Shown here: piece after piece, positions 6,148-6,501 of the stretch | Layout of the letters: each line of letters begins with the position of its first letter | Numbering within the stretch: position 1 is the first letter of the stretch | Source: Nitrospira sp. UBA6909 | Lineage (GTDB): Bacteria > Nitrospirota > Nitrospiria > Nitrospirales > Nitrospiraceae | Reading direction: 5' to 3' | NCBI GenBank assembly: GCA_002451055.1 | Contig: DKBD01000023.1 | Span: 2,886 to 9,386, forward strand | Length of the DNA: 6,501 nucleotides | Position numbers and translations under genes: made by a program | Notes under the pieces: model-generated | Database searches by the model: none | Seen by the model: only the letters and a program-made list of their open reading frames with translations | Told to the model about the DNA's origin: nothing

Positions 6148-6431
6148 TTAAGTCGGTCGGATTTGGCCACCGAATGAGGCACCCTTGATCGAGGAAGAGA
6201 GGAACGGAGGAGGACATTCGATCTGAGCTTCGCGAAATCGCGCGATGATCGCATTGCTCAGCTCGCCCTGAGTGGCGTAGTCGTGCGCGATCAGGGCGGA
6301 TCAAGGACCTGCCGTTCGAGGGACTCCAGAGTCATTTTGGCTGGCCAGCGAGACGCGAGGGTGCCACGCACAGCCGCGGTTTGCAGACCATGCCGTACGG
6401 CATACCGAGTGAGGGTATCGACGACGGTCGT
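6148..6431 (-). pseudogene. Possible decayed or frameshifted gene (two out-of-phase coding-like stretches)
   Basis: The stretch from 6092 to 6444 has no clean gene. Two adjoining minus-strand segments nevertheless read like protein. The first (6431-6291, 46 residues) begins TTVVDTLTRYAVRHGLQ, includes MTLESLERQVLDPP and ends at TGA 6293-6291. It has no ATG, GTG or TTG at the expected place. A GGAG overlapping the preceding gene's stop is followed 9 nt later only by ACG. The second (6300-6148, 50 residues) is in the frame one base upstream. It includes ELSNAIIARFREAQIE, faintly like the C-terminal end of MscS-type channels, and ends at TAA 6150-6148. A single-base indel near 6291-6303 would join them. 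No slippery heptamer is seen there, so programmed frameshifting is unlikely. It could equally be non-coding spacer; this is a weak call. Confidence 0.25.
6390..6403. repeat. Perfect 14-bp palindrome ATGCCGTACGGCAT
   Basis: The sequence is fully self-complementary with no spacer. It lies between the end of the partial gene at the right edge and the kinase gene, about 300 nt upstream of the kinase start. It could be a regulator site or an incidental palindrome within decayed coding sequence (it also reads as YAVRH codons on the minus strand). Confidence 0.4.
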
Positions 6432-6444
6432 GAGAGGACTCTCC

Positions 6445-6501
6445 TTATCGCCCCAACAATCCGTTGAGCAGCTCTTGCCCCTGCTGCTCTAAGTCCTCTG
6501 G
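6445..6501 (-). CDS. C-terminal end of an unidentified protein (partial)
   Basis: Eighteen codons and a TAA stop enter from the right edge, reading PEDLEQQGQELLNGLLGR. The regular GC-rich third positions and the amphipathic helix-like tail suggest a genuine coding end. Tails of the form LLxGLLGR occur at the ends of some AsmA/DUF748-type envelope proteins, but this is too short to assign. The stop overlaps a GGAG sequence, as if another gene was once or still is translationally coupled downstream. Right of the window is needed for identity. Confidence 0.5.
   Translation of the reverse strand, partial: PEDLEQQGQELLNGLLGR

Noticed and set aside
6283..6492. A 69-codon plus-strand open frame near the right edge
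   Set aside because: Its Arg/Ser-rich product is unlike a folded protein, it overlaps the convincing partial gene tail on the other strand, and it has no ribosome binding site that I can see.

Overview
The window looks like ordinary chromosomal DNA from a GC-rich Gram-negative bacterium. An outer-membrane-type OmpA lipoprotein with a clean lipobox supports Gram-negative. A split F1 ATP synthase operon beginning at atpH, an exported HEAT-repeat protein and a soluble multi-PAS hybrid kinase remind me of Nitrospirota (Nitrospira-like). That assignment is an impression from gene style, not something the sequence proves.

Layout. Positions 1-1014 (minus strand) hold the start of an F-type ATP synthase F1 operon: atpH (delta subunit, GTG start) followed 13 nt later by the N-terminal third of atpA (alpha subunit), which runs off the left edge. 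Positions 1015-1283 are a divergent intergenic region rich in short dyads: three palindromic elements and one alternative hairpin. A possible sigma70-type promoter faces atpH and a perfect but unsupported TATAAT box faces the other way. Positions 1284-2366 (plus) encode a secreted HEAT-repeat protein with an unrecognised N-terminal domain. Positions 2367-2555 separate two convergent genes and contain a very strong hairpin. Positions 2556-3458 (minus) encode a coiled-coil OmpA-family lipoprotein that probably anchors the outer membrane to peptidoglycan. Positions 3459-3655 are its leader and promoter region. Positions 3656-6091 (minus) encode a soluble hybrid histidine kinase with the order PAS-PAS-PAS-HisKA-HATPase-REC. 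Positions 6092-6444 contain no clean gene, only two adjacent out-of-phase stretches that read like protein and may be a decayed gene. Positions 6445-6501 are the last 18 codons of another minus-strand gene entering from the right.

How the genes relate. Only atpH and atpA clearly work together, as parts of one enzyme and one transcript. The kinase lies upstream of the OmpA lipoprotein gene on the same strand with a 197-nt gap, so readthrough is possible but each probably has its own promoter. The HEAT protein is transcribed away from atpH and towards the lipoprotein gene. I see no mobile element, CRISPR array, tRNA, rRNA or defence system. No convincing undescribed multi-gene system is present. 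The items most worth a second look are the dyad-dense atpH leader, the N-terminal domain of the HEAT protein, and the possible decayed gene near the right edge.
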